In this document: piece by piece, positions 33,690 to 44,599 of the stretch | Layout of the letters: each line of letters starts with the position of its first letter | How positions within the stretch are numbered: position 1 is the first letter of the stretch | Assembly: GCA_030674155.1 (NCBI GenBank) | Contig: CM060335.1 | Location: 46,971,233-47,035,232, forward strand | Origin: Stramonita haemastoma | Lineage: Eukaryota > Mollusca > Gastropoda > Neogastropoda > Muricidae | Direction: 5' to 3' | Length of the DNA stretch: 64,000 nt | Notes under the pieces: model-generated | Told to the model about the DNA's origin: nothing | What the model saw: only the letters and a program-made list of their open reading frames with translations | The model's database searches: none | Position numbers and translations under genes: made by a program

Positions 33690-36230
33690 TAGTCAGATCT
33701 CAGTTCTGCCATGGAATTGTAGATCATTAGCCACAAATCTTGATTACTTGCACCAGCACCTGTTAGATTCTTCTTCTTCAGCCTTTAAATGTAAAAGAAA
33801 TAAGTTACCAAGACTGAAGCAGTTTTAATATCCACCTGACTGTGAACAACAGCAACAGACTGAGTCAAAAATCTCTACTGCAATAATCATATATGCATAT
33901 TGATTTATACTATTACTTGATACAGTCACCTGTGCCAGATACTGCAAAAGATATTTCCTCATGTGTTGTTTGTATCAAGTTTTCAGAATCAGTAAGGGTG
34001 AACTGTGTATCAGTGTACTTACCCAAAGGGCTTGTAAATCTACCATCTGTGTTGGAAAATCAGATATGTCTTTCTCACCATCAGCCCACAATCTAGGATA
34101 CATCATGACAAATATCGTGTCAATTGAGAAACATGTTTCACAGACTTGCCTCTCAGCTTATGCTGCACTTTGTCTGATTAGTAACATCAGAATGTATATC
34201 GATGTAGATACAGCCAAGAAACTCGTCTGTGCCCTTGTTCTATCTAGGCTTGACTATGCAAACTCCCTGCTTGCAGGCTGTCCCAAGTTTTTAATAGAGA
34301 AACTACAAAAGGTACAAAACTCAGCTGCCCGATTGGTACTCAAAACAAAGAAGCGTGATCACATCACACCTGTATTGCAAAATCTGCTCTGGCTTCCAAT
34401 CCAAGCTTGTATCCAGTACAAAGTTAGGATGCAGTGTCATAATTTCTTCTTGAACAAAGTTCCAGCATACTTCTCCGATAAGCTTCAGTGTACCACCCAA
34501 ACAGACTACTCCGCTCATCCTCTAACACTAGAATCTTGAGAGTTGCTGAAGTAAAAAAAAAAACAACAACAGCACGCGAGTGGTAATTTTAACAGTCATT
34601 CATAATTTAGGGAAAATAGGTCTACAAATGTGACCAGTAACAGGCTTGTTAAAAATACCGTAGATTCACCATTAGTACTACTTGATGATAGATCATGTAA
34701 TATAATTCCAGACATCTCTACTCTTCAGTCAACTGCTATAGATCTAACTATGATCTCACTTAAACTTGGGTTGACATGTTCGTGGAAAACGTGATAAAAC
34801 ATTAGGCAGTGATCATATTTCTGTATGTACTGTTTTTAATGAAAAGTTTAATGCAGAAAATGCAAACCCAGATATCACCCCAAGATATAACTATAAAAGA
34901 GCAAATTGGTTCATGTTCACATATACTTTTTAAAATCTAGAGACAACTGATCTAAGTGAAAATGATATTGATATGCTGCACAGTTCCTTTTGTAATTCCA
35001 TATTAAAAATAGCCTCTCAATCAATGCCTAAAGTAAACAAAAGTAGTAGGCAAAACTGTAGTAATCAAGGTAATGTGTGGTGGACTGAAGAGTGTGATAA
35101 AGCAGTTAATCAGAAAAAAAGAATGTTCAAACAATATATTGGTGAAAAATCAATTGCTAATCACAAGGCCATGAAGTATCCAATGTAGGATGTAACTGAG
35201 TCATAGAGCAAGCTAAAAAATCTCACTGGACAACATTTTGCAAATCAAATATTGTAAATCATAAAGATACTTAAAAGATATGGAGACAATTAAAGGCTAT
35301 GCAAGATGGAATAAAACTTCCAGATTATCCCATTTGTTTACAAAACAATAATTTTCCTTCATTGAAGGAAAAAAGCTGAAACATTTGTTGATTCTTTTTC
35401 CAAAGTAAGTAGACTGGAAGGCCTTTTTCAAAGACAGAGGGACTTTAGAGAATAGGGAGAAAAATCAGATAGTTATAATGACCCTGTTTCTGACAATAAC
35501 CATTTTATGAATGCTTCATTAACTCTTTTAAGAAATGAAAGATGCTGTATCATCCTTAACAACCAGACATACATCAGTTGGCATTGATGCTATCTCAAAT
35601 GAAATGATTCAACATTTACCAGACAAATGGGTAAACAGTCACCTGAACATATTTGATAACTGTTGGGAGAGTGGCATTTTACCAAAAGTTTGGAAACAGT
35701 CAATTATTGTCCCAATACTATAAAATTGTTAACCAAACAGCCTTTCAGTTTTAATTTGTCATTCAAATCATCTCGTCACCTTCAAAGGCCCAGATATAAC
35801 TTTTTGTTGGATTCCATGTCACTCTGGTATTATGTCACAATGAAAAAATTGACAATTTAGCAAAACAGGGGGCAAAACAATTGATAGATGTGGTAAATTT
35901 GAAACTTGTCATTACAAAAATGTTATCAAATGGAAAAAGCATGGAAACAGTTGTTCCAGTGTGAGAAAAGCAGGATTAAGTTGTCTAGATGTATATATGA
36001 AAGGATGGTAAAGTGTAAGTCTTTTGTTAAAATGCATGAAACAGATCCTCACAGTATAAAAGCAGTTGTTTTCTTGCTTGCTGATGAAAACTGAACTATT
36101 TTTAAGACCGAATATGTTGGACATATCTCTTGTATATGTGATTATAGTATAACTGTTGATCATATAATGCAGCATGCCGAAAAGGCACATACCTTTTGTA
36201 ACCTCATCATTGTCATCGGATATATTCAGT
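33690..36230 (+). pseudogene. LINE D ORF2 remnants (EN, RT, RNase H)
   Basis: Endonuclease parts include LPWNCRSLATNLDYLHQHL (33706) and VSVYLPKGL (34010). After the LINE F insertion, GNFNSHS (34575) and NVTSNRLVKN (34630) continue. FGNVWWxxECxxAV matches GNVWWTEECDKAVNQKKRMF (35070). The RT start has SVGIDAISNEMIQHLPDKW (35575). The RNase H remnant is the FVGFHVTLVL...NLAKQGAK stretch (35800-35875). The final Cys/His cluster is near 36125. Confidence 0.7.
34055..34560 (+). mobile_element. LINE F: CR1-like 3' fragment inside LINE D
   Basis: An open stretch gives HNLGYIMTNIVSIEKHVSQT, ALVLSRLDYANSLLAGCP, LQKVQNSAARLVLKTKKRDH and LLWLPIQACIQYKVRM. This is the thumb and C-terminal region typical of CR1/jockey-type LINEs. 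It ends in a short A-rich run (34550-34562). It interrupts the endonuclease of LINE D between VSVYLPKGL and GNFNSHS, so it inserted later. Confidence 0.75.
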
Positions 36231-36482
36231 GATCTTTTACTGATGTAAACATTTTTCGAATCATTATTGCACAGTCAAATTGGTTCATTACTAAAACATT
36301 ATTGACTTCAAAGACATATCCTTCCGTGGTTAAGATTTTCTCTTGTTGGTTACAGTTATATAAGTTTTATTGTTCATTCATTAGATTCTCTTCAGAAATT
36401 GGAATTTTTTACTATTCTGCACTCAAGAATTCTTTATATTAGTGTTTACATTTTTCTAACTGTTCTGTGTAGATTTAGTGAA

Positions 36483-36601
36483 TTTCCCCCGGGCCCACCC
36501 CACTCCCAGCACTCCTCCCCCTCACCACCTCTCCCCCCTTCCCCCCTTCCAGTTGTCTAATATCCCATTTTGTGAAGACATGTACACACACACACACACA
36601 C

Positions 36602-36668
<67 letters not shown>

Positions 36669-36730
36669 TCTCTCTCTCTCTCTCTCTCTCCACCACACAC
36701 ACACACACACACACACCACACACACACACA

Positions 36731-36778
<48 letters not shown>

Positions 36779-36779
36779 C

Positions 36780-36862
<83 letters not shown>

Positions 36863-36875
36863 ACACACACACACT
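36483..36875. repeat. C-rich block and long (AC)n microsatellite
   Basis: About 75 bp of C-rich DNA is followed (36584-36875) by (AC)n of nearly 290 bp with small CT and CCACA interruptions. It lies about 140 bp upstream of exon 5. His-Thr and Cys-Val ORFs are spurious. Confidence 0.95.
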
Positions 36876-37015
36876 CTTCAACCGCCACTACCACCACCAC
36901 CACCACAAGACCTCCACCATTCTTACTACAATCAACACTACCACGACCACCCCACCTCAGCACACCTCCCAGATAGGTCTGTTTGTGTAAGTGAATACTG
37001 GTCTTTGTGTTTCAG

Positions 37016-37237
37016 TCCCCTTCAACATTGGCCTGAAGAAAAAGGTCACCATTCACCCTGGAGTCCTTTTTGGATCTGTTGAAAGACTGGTGGACGGAAT
37101 TCCAGTTTACGATGGAACACGCGACTGCGTCAGAAGCCATTTCTCCGGATCAGTTCAGACCAAATGGCTGCTTTTTGATCTGGAATATCATTACTTCGTC
37201 ATCTCCGTCCGTGTCAATATGCCTTACTTCGCCTCTT
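37016..37237 (+). CDS. Exon: FTP lectin domain 2, N-terminal half
   Basis: The acceptor is GTTTCAG (37009-37015) and the donor GTAAGT (37238). The exon is 222 bp, phase 1 at both ends, the same length and phase as 9440-9661. It reads PFNIGLKKKVTIHPGVLFGS, a V-D-G step, a Cys at the loop, and KWLLFDLEYHYFVISVRVNM. N-(V/I)-x-L-x-K and W-x-x-x-DL-x-Y-x-(F/V)-x-x-V place it as the first half of an FTP domain, though WW is replaced by KWLLFDL. This domain has diverged far from domain 1. It is followed in the intron by a 2.3-kb minisatellite. Confidence 0.8.
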
Positions 37238-37274
37238 GTAAGTCTGTGGGTTCTGTCAGTTCTTGATGAATGCC

Positions 37275-37540
37275 CATGCTTAAGACATGCTCCCCCATGG
37301 AGATACTGGATGCTTGTCAGTATGAATAACATCCCCACTTTCTGGAAATGCTTTGCTAGAAATTTCCTCTTTCTATCCCTCTCTTTGTTTTTATCTTGTT
37401 CGTTTTCTTTATGTCACCTCTTTTTTGGTGTCTATTTTCTGCCTGTATTGTCATCTCCAGCTTTGTTTCAAAAAGACTTAAAATATAATAGTTCTCTCTC
37501 ATGCCGAAGTCGGATGCACTAGGCACTTAATGACTGCACA
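37275..37540 (-). repeat. Dispersed repeat R1, copy b
   Basis: The complement of 37280-37350 matches 6895-6952 (AACATCCCCACTTTCTGGAAA and CCCCCATGGAGATACTGG). The T-rich body follows. It starts 40 bp after the exon 5 donor. Confidence 0.55.
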
Positions 37541-37699
37541 ATGCATTTTCTCTTATGCGACTAACAACAATAGCTGCTGTCTGAGTATATGAAGAAGAAG
37601 ATATGCGTCTCTCTCCTTGCACCATTGGCCGTCTGCAAATCGATTGGTTTATTTTTATTTTGATAAGACTGAGCACATGATCCTGAAGCTATTTAAAGA

Positions 37700-40050
37700 G
37701 AGATGAAGTGATATGCCACAAGATCCAGCAGCAATTGAAACACAGACGAAGTAATATGCCACAAGATCCAGCAGTAATTGAAACACAGACGAAGTGATAT
37801 GCCACAAGATCCGATGCTATTGAAACACAGACGAAGTGATATGCCACAAGATCCAGCGGCGATTGAAACACAGATGAAGTGATATGCCACAAGATCCAGC
37901 GGCGATTGAAACACAGACGAAGTGATATGCCACAAGATCCAGCAGCAATTGAAACACAGACGAAGTGATATGCCACAAGATCCAGTGGCTATTGAAACAC
38001 AGACGAAGTGATATGCCACAAGATCCAGGGCTATTGAAACACAGACGAAGTGATATGCCACAAGATCCAGCGGCTATTGAAACACAGACAAGTGATATGC
38101 CACAAGATCCAGTGGCTATTGAAACACAGACGAAGTGGTATGCCACAAGATCCAGGGGTATGCCACAAGATCCAGGGGTATGCCACAAGATCCAGGGGTA
38201 TGCCACAAGATCCAGTGGCGATTGAAACAAAGATGAAGTGATATGCCACAAGATCCAGGGGTATGCCTCAAGATCCAGGGTATGCCACAAAATCCAGGGT
38301 ATGCCACAAGATCCAGTGGCGATTTAAACACAGACAAAGTGATATGCCACAAAATCCAGGGGTATGCCACAAGATCCAGCGGTATGCCACAAGATCCAGT
38401 GGAATGCCACAAGATCCAGTGGCGATTTAAACACAGACGAAGTGATATGCAAGAAGATCCAGCGGCTATTTCAAAACAGACGAAGTGATATGCCACAAGA
38501 TCCAGCAGCGATCTACACATGGACGAAGTGATATGCCACAAGATCTAGCGGTGATTTAAAAATGACAAAGTGATATGCCACAAGATCTAGCGGTGATTTA
38601 AAAATGACAAAGTGATATGCCACAAGATCCAGCAGCGATTTAAACATGGACAAAGTGATATGCCACAAGATCTAGCGGTGATTTAAAAATGACAAAGTGA
38701 TATGCCACAAGATCTAGCGGTGATTTAAAAATGACAAAGTGATATGTTACAAGATATGGCGGTGATTTAAAATGACAAAGTGATATGCCACAAGATCCAG
38801 CAGCGATTTAAACATGGACAAAGTGATATGTCACAAGATCTAGCGGTGATTTAAAAATGACAAAGTGACAGGGTCATGCCACAAGAACAATAAACTGTTT
38901 GAAGATAGACATACAAAGAGGCACCACAAAATCCTGCAGTTATTTAAAGATAGACAAACAAAGTGACACAGTAATGCCTCAAAATCCTGCACCTGTATTA
39001 AAGAAGACACACTTGGTCACGCTACAAGATCCAGCAGCTATATAAAGGTAGACAAAGTGGTCACGCTACAAGATCCAACAGCTATTTAAAGATAGACAAA
39101 TTTGGTTATGATACAAGATCCAGTAGCTATATAAAAAAGACAAACTTGGTCACGCTAAAAGATCTAGAACCTATATAAAAGAAGACAAACTTGGTCATGC
39201 TACAAGAACCAGCAGCTATAATTATAAAGATAGACAAACTTGGTCATGCTGCAAGATCCAGCAGCTATAATTATAAAGATAGAAAACTTGGTCATGCTAC
39301 AAGAACCAGCAGCTATAATTATAATGATAGACAAACTTGGTCATGCTGCAAGATCCAGCAGCTATAATTATAATGATAGACAAACTTGGTCATGCTACAA
39401 GGTCCAGCAGCTATAATTATAAAGATAGACAAACTGGTCATGCTACAAGATCCAGCAGCTATAATTATAAAGATAGACAAACTTGGTCATGCTGCAAGAT
39501 CCAGCAGCTATAATTATAAAGATAGAAAACTTGGTCATGCTACAAGATCCAGCAGCTATAATTATAAAGATAGAAAACTTGGTCATGCTGCAAGATCCAG
39601 CAGCTATATAAAGATAGACAAACTTGGTCATGCTACAAGATCCAGCAGCTATAATTATAAAGATAGACAAACTGGTCATGCTACAAGATCCAGCAGCTAT
39701 AATTATAAAGATAGACAAACTGGTCATGCTACAAGAACCAGCAGCTATAATTATAAAGATAGACAAACCTGGTCATGCTACAAGATCCAGCAGCTATAAT
39801 TATAAAGATAGAAAACTTGGTCATGCTGCAAGATCCAGCAGCTATAATTATAAAGATAGACAAACCTGGTCATGCTACAAGAACCAGCAGCTATAATTAT
39901 AAAGATAGACAAACCTGGTCATGCTACAAGATCCAGCAGCTATATAAAGAAGACAAACTTGGTCATGCTACAAGTTCCAGCAGCTATATAAAAGAAGACA
40001 AACTTGGTCATGCTACAAGTTCCAGCAGCTATTTAACAACCATTCTCCAG
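37700..40050. repeat. Evolving minisatellite, 43- to 49-bp unit
   Basis: From 37712 the unit is 43 bp (GATATGCCACAAGATCCAGC core). At 38141-38215 a 20-bp partial unit is repeated alone. Around 38880-39180 the unit changes to GTCACGCTACAAGATCCAGC forms of 44 bp. From 39190 it settles at about 49 bp with a TATAATTATAAAGATAGACA insert. All share the CAAGATCCAGCAGC core, so the array is one lineage that changed along its length. The ORFs in it are artefacts. Confidence 0.9.
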
Positions 40051-40329
40051 GGCCACCGACAGATTCTGTAGAAAAAGCAACAGAGAGAGATTGAGAGAGA
40101 TGGACAACATACTCCATGGACAGCAACAAGCTTTGTAGAGACCTAGGAACTGGCACAAAATTTGGTGCTGTTGCCAGTGTAGTCCCCCCTCCCTCATGAC
40201 CACTGCTGGCTAAGGGTTTAAGGCAGTGTGGTGTGTATACTGCCTTCCAGGGATACTTGACAAGGCATTACCCTTCCTTTGTGCGACAATTTCTTCCTGT
40301 CTTTCTTCTGTTCTTTCTTATTTCATCGT

Positions 40330-40645
40330 GTGTTTTGGCTTATTTTTGCAGTGCCCATTCCATTTTCTCGGTTTCTTTAATGACAGACAGGACCTGGGTT
40401 TTCATCTTTTTTAATGTTTTTGTTCACTTATCCCCATTTAGTCTGCATTGTGTGTGCACTGTGGCGCGCTGTTTTCATGCTGCTCATTTGAATCTCTCCG
40501 CCCCAGCCATAGCCAGATGTTTTGTGGATTCTTCAGGGATAGAAATCCATATAGAGCATATCAATGTCTGCCACCCTGTTACAACAGCCAGAAAGACCCT
40601 GCACTGCTGCTGGGTCATTTTGGTGGGACACAATAGTAATTTAAA
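40330..40645 (+). repeat. Dispersed repeat R2, copy a
   Basis: Shares GCTGCTCATTTGAATCTC, CAGCCATAGCCAGATGT and CCTGCACTGCTGCTGGGTCA with 47265-47415 at roughly two thirds identity. 40060-40330 before it holds nothing clear. No ORF is convincing. Confidence 0.55.
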
Positions 40646-40650
40646 CTCTT

Positions 40651-40651
<1 letters not shown>

Positions 40652-40695
<44 letters not shown>

Positions 40696-40750
40696 GTGTG
40701 TGTGTGTGTGTTGTGTGTTGTGTGTGTGTGTGGTGTGTGTGTGTGTGTGT
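40652..40750. repeat. (GT)n at the 3' edge of LINE G
   Basis: About 98 bp of GT with a few TTG interruptions. The 3' UTR of LINE G starts directly after it on the - strand reading. Confidence 0.95.
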
Positions 40751-42486
40751 AATATCTTCAATTTAACGTCTATTCACACTTATTGATTTTAGATGGGATA
40801 AAAATATAAAACAAAGATAAATGAATCTGACAAAAAAAGTAAACAATAAACTGAAAAATGTCATTTAACAGTGCTGAATAAAAACTAACTTTAACATACT
40901 ACAAAAACTGAATTATTGGACTCCTTTTTAATGCTAATACAATATCCAACAGTAACGATGGTTAAGACAAAATATGATCCAGTGACAAACTAGATACAGC
41001 AGGTAAAAATGCTTTTAAATGTCCACAATTGAAAATGACACGACTATAAGTGATCTTCTCACCACAAATACAGTTTACATCTGTCACGTATTTTGTTCTA
41101 AAAGCGTTTAGTTTAAAGTCTCTACATGAGGGATGACACATGTCTCCGATTATACCAGCCAGAGACTTTGTTAGATACGAAAGCACTGTGAAAATCTATC
41201 ACATTGCTTGTGCGGCTGTAATACAGACAATAGCCAGACTCATTCATCTTCTATCTGAAATGCTTTCAGCGAGCGTTTTGTAGCAAGCTGTATCCCTCAT
41301 GCAGAGATAAGGCAGCATTTATTTCACAAGAACTATTTTTACACATCGCTCAAAGTTTTGCAAGGCAGTCAACTTTTTCATTAAAAAAGATACCAGTACG
41401 TGAGGGAACCCAACAGAAAGTAATAATGCTACCTCTTAAATTCAAAAAGTGCACCAGATGCCTGATTTCAATGATACAATCTTTTCTTACTTTAGGAGAA
41501 GAATTGTTCAAAGCATGTAAAACAATTTTAGAATCGACACACATAAGCTATGTTAAATATTTACAGTAAATTATTTAGAATATATGGGTTGTATAAGATC
41601 AATCAAAAACTACACAACAAAAAGTAATATAACAATAGATACTAACATTAGCAAAGAAAGAACAAAAGCATTGAATAAAGTAGCATTAGTAAATAAACGA
41701 TCAAAGTCTTACTACAATGTTATGATAAAAAAGAACATTCTGATAGATGAACATTCTGTGTTAATGAAGATATGTGCTTTATGAGTGAATATATAACCTG
41801 CAATGCAAGGTAAAAAAGGAAAACAAAAAGTATGTTGAATATATCTTTAGGGAAGTCAAGTAAATAGTATAGTGCCAACAGTATAGCAGTTAGCTCAGCT
41901 GTAAATATTGATTTGTTTTTTCCCAGGTTGAAAGATTGTTCTGCTTTCAATGATGGGATAGTGAAAGCTGCACATGTCTCATTAGTATTTAGAACAGACC
42001 CATTGGTATAGATTTTGAGATGATCAGGGTATTTTGGTTTGAATATGTTCCTTTACTAATAATGAAAGAATGTTAACATTGTCAACTTTTCTTACAGAGG
42101 AATAATTAATGTCAAAATGAGTTTTAAGCAGTTTTCAAGGTAAACAGGGTGCTGACTGTACTTCTGATTTAGCTACTTTATTTGGATTAAGTTCTGAATG
42201 TTTAAAAAGTGTAGAGGTATATGTGCTAGTTGTGGTAAGTGAGCTAATACTTCTTGCTCTTTTCGGAAAGTGAAAATCAGACTTGATCTGGACTTCATTT
42301 TCAACGTTGCTATCATTTGTTGTACTTCTTAGAACATACTTTGCCGCAGTAAGTTGTCGATATTCATTTAAAGGTAGATCTCCTCCTTCTTTATATGTGC
42401 CTAAAAATGAGGCATGAGGTGGTACACCTAAAGCAAGTCGAAAAGCTTTACAATCAAGACTGAATTTTCTTAAGCAAGTAATTGGA
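40751..42486 (-). mobile_element. LINE G: 5'-truncated I-like LINE bounded by (GT)n
   Basis: Related to LINE E. The 3' UTR (40751-40810) shares TCTATTCACACTT and the TTCAATTTAA block with LINE E's 3' end. Upstream come the Cys/His tail (about 41060-41180), RNase H (41350-41950, with FTAELTAILLAL, CVDSKIVLHALNN and FCWVPSRTGI) and the end of the RT (to 42480, with FRLALGVPPHASFLGTYKE). It has frameshifts and stops. Both ends meet a (GT)n tract, suggesting insertion into a microsatellite. Confidence 0.8.
41350..41950 (-). pseudogene. LINE G RNase H (broken)
   Basis: AELTAILLALYYLLDF (about 41860-41910) and CVDSKIVLHALNNSSPKVRK (41540 downward) carry the catalytic Glu and Asp. FCWVPSRTGIFFNEKVDCLAK has Arg-Thr where active I-like elements have Ser-His, so the catalytic His is lost. 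The gap between the two blocks contains stops. Confidence 0.75.
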
Positions 42487-42499
42487 GTGTGTGTGTGTG

Positions 42500-42550
<51 letters not shown>
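42487..42550. repeat. (GT)n at the 5' edge of LINE G
   Basis: About 62 bp of GT with one TTG break, touching the truncation point of LINE G. Confidence 0.95.
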
Positions 42551-42554
<4 letters not shown>

Positions 42555-42609
42555 TTAGTGTGACGCAATGGTCATTTGAGCTCTATGTGGGTGTGTGGGT
42601 GTAAAACAG

Positions 42610-42846
42610 CGGACAAAGAATACGCCAACTTTTCAATCTCAGTGTTGAACCAAACTTCAACCTCCATGGCTTTACACCCGACAGCTGAACAATTTTGTGG
42701 GTTAATCCCCACCGGCCGATTGAGAAGTGTTGCCCTCATCACCTGCGAACATGGCCCCAAAATCGGCAGATACATCTACATCATTAAGAGTACGCAGCAT
42801 CCTCTGTCACTGTGCGATGTGGACATCTTGGGCTATCCGCGTGACA
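42610..42846 (+). CDS. Exon: FTP lectin domain 2, C-terminal half
   Basis: The acceptor is AAAACAG (42603-42609), with a weak pyrimidine tract. The best donor is GTGAGG (42847); another possible donor at 42841 is in the same phase. It is 237 bp, phase 1 at both ends. It reads DKEYANFSISVLNQTSTSMA, then QFCGLIPTGRLRSVALITCE, GRYIYIIKST and SLCDVDILGYPRD. C-x(n)-C, GRY-(V/I) and LC-(E/D)-V are the FTP C-terminal signatures, and three Cys are present, unlike domain 1. In domain 1 the same region is split over two exons of 111 and 129 bp. The 3-bp difference in total length supports homology. Confidence 0.85.
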
Positions 42847-42897
42847 GTGAGGACCTTTGCAACCCTCTCTTTACTGTATCTTCTTGGTTTGGATATG

Positions 42898-42960
42898 ATT
42901 GTTGTTGCTGTAGTTGTTGTTGTTGATGAAGATGATGATGTTGTTGATGATGATGTTGCA
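42898..42960. repeat. (GTT)n/(GAT)n tract
   Basis: Short impure trinucleotide runs 50 bp into the intron after exon 6. Confidence 0.85.
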
Positions 42961-43176
42961 TACTGTTGTTGGTCATACTGTTGTTGGTCATTACTGGTTG
43001 GTCAAAGCAGTTCTTAGTCTGCCTCTTAGAATAGCTTTGTCAACATTTAATATTAACGTTGATTTTGTTTAATGAAATAGTACCTGATTCTAGCTTCTCA
43101 TGATCTGATCTGTTGCTTGTGAAGATGCATGTAGTTTGGATCTACTGTCTGTTAGACTGAATCAGAAATACCTAGA

Positions 43177-43474
43177 AGGAAAAGGTAGAGGTGTTCCCTG
43201 AACCGATGCAGTCATCGGGGAGCAAGTTGTCAGAGACCTCATTTCTCAAGAGGCGGGCAACTTGAGGGCAGTGCCCATGTCCTCTTCCTTGCTTTTGTCC
43301 TTCCCTGATCCTAAGGATGGCCGGTACCCATTTACAGGCTGGGTGAACTTGGGGACTGTACTGAAGCCAAGGTGCACGAACAGTCATCCGTCCAGGAGGC
43401 CACCACGCTCAGCACTGTTTAACCTTAAGCTCGGGTAGAGCAAGTGCTCTGACCACTGAACTATTGCATCTCCT
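43177..43474 (+). mobile_element. SINE-2, copy 1, with target duplication
   Basis: Runs from AAGGAAAAGGTAGAGGTG to the CTCTGACCACTGAACTAT tRNA-like end. TACCTAGA flanks it at 43169-43176 and 43475-43482, an 8-bp target duplication. It is the sister of 49105-49397. 43490-43985 beyond it contains nothing I recognise. Confidence 0.8.
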
Positions 43475-43989
43475 TACCTAGAGATAGCCAAGTCTATTCA
43501 AAAGACTGTGTGGTAAACTGTAGCAAGAGCAGATGACAGATCGGATGGGTACAGAGGTTTTGCTGTTGTGTGTCGATTTCAAAGTATCAGTCATCTTTTG
43601 AAATTTTTGCTTTCTATTTTGAATTGTCATCTGTATGCAAGGGGTGGGGTGGGTCTAAGGATGGAGGGTGTAAGTATGAGGGGGAGGGGTGGGTCATTTA
43701 AAGGTTATTCCACAGATTTAATGAAATTGGACAATTTTTCTGATTTTTCCTCATGTTCCTAGGCTAGACCTCCAAGGTTCACCAATGTAGGTGAGATTTT
43801 GTGTATGCCACCATTTTTACCCGCCATTAGGGTAGCCATATTCTGACGTTGGGAATGGAATGTAAACCCCACAACTGTGTGCATGCGTTTTTTTAAATTT
43901 TGACATCGAGTCCTACTCGCAGGAAATGGTTTGAATTTCCAAACGATGAAACGGGCTTTTTCACGAGCACAAGACTTTCTACGTGTGTT

Positions 43990-44140
43990 TATTATGTCAT
44001 CTGAATGAATTTCAGTGGGGTGGACTCAGTACTGATGTTAACTGTTGGGGAGAATACCCTTCAACGTGTGCTTTGGATGTGGCTCGAACTCGGGCAGTCA
44101 GATCATGAGCCCAATGTTCTAACCACTACTCTACCCCGTC
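43990..44140 (-). mobile_element. SINE tRNA-head fragment
   Basis: Reversed head of the 21211-type SINE. ACTCAGTACTGATGTTAACT, GGCTCGAACTCGGGC (box B) and ACTACTCTACCCCGTCCC (box A side) are recognisable, but the body is missing. Confidence 0.65.
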
Positions 44141-44337
44141 CCATCCTTCTGATGAAAATATAGGCAAAACATCCAGCATTGGGTTCATAAAGCTGTGTGG
44201 GTGAGGGATTGGGAGGGAGCTGCTTTTTCCCTTTCCCTTTGTCGTCAGCTTCGCAGCAGTATATGATGATCACCACTTAGGTGTGTTATTTCTCCTTTTG
44301 GACTCACCAACTATTGTCTTTCTGTAGGCCCCTTGGT

Positions 44338-44405
44338 TGCGTGCGCGCGCGCGCGTGTGTTTGTGTGCGTATGTGTGTGTTTGCGTGCGTGTGTGCGTGT
44401 GTATG
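44338..44405. repeat. (GC)n(GT)n microsatellite
   Basis: GC then GT-rich alternating tract about 90 bp upstream of exon 7. Confidence 0.9.
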
Positions 44406-44496
44406 TGCTTCTGTGCCTGTGTTTGTGGGGGTTGTGTAAAGTTTTTACACAATATCTATATCTAATGTTAGCACTCCATCCTGGTGTACCTTTCAG

Positions 44497-44580
44497 TTCA
44501 GGTTACTGGGGGGAGTTGCCAAGCCGGCAACAAATACACAGTCTGCTCCGTAAACGATGTCTGCGATCAGGGCCGATGCA
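44497..44580 (+). CDS. Exon: EB/EGF-like cysteine-rich module 1
   Basis: The acceptor is CCTTTCAG (44489-44496) and the donor GTAATG (44581). It is 84 bp, phase 1 at both ends. It reads IQVTGGSCQAGNKYTVCSVN then DVCDQGRC, with spacing C-x8-C-x5-C-x4-C. Short modules of this spacing (EB type, half an EGF) occur in strings in invertebrate secreted and receptor proteins and are held together by disulfides. It follows FTP domain 2. A minisatellite starts 20 bp after the donor. Confidence 0.75.
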
Positions 44581-44599
44581 GTAATGTTTTCTGACTGTT

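Larger units (their letters stand above)
32198..36300 (+). mobile_element. LINE D: decayed relative of LINE E
   Basis: Both ORFs of the LINE E type can be followed here at much lower identity. The ORF1 remnant is 32198-33180, endonuclease 33690-34050 and 34575-34800, RT start 34860-35730, and RNase H with C-terminus 35785-36230. The rest of the RT is deleted near 35730-35785, and a CR1-like fragment (LINE F) is lodged in the endonuclease. 33200-33690 is non-coding, with a C15 run at 33467. Confidence 0.75.

Noticed and set aside
36475..36990. Cys-Val and His-Thr repeat ORFs here and in other (AC)n tracts
   Set aside because: Simple dinucleotide translation artefacts.
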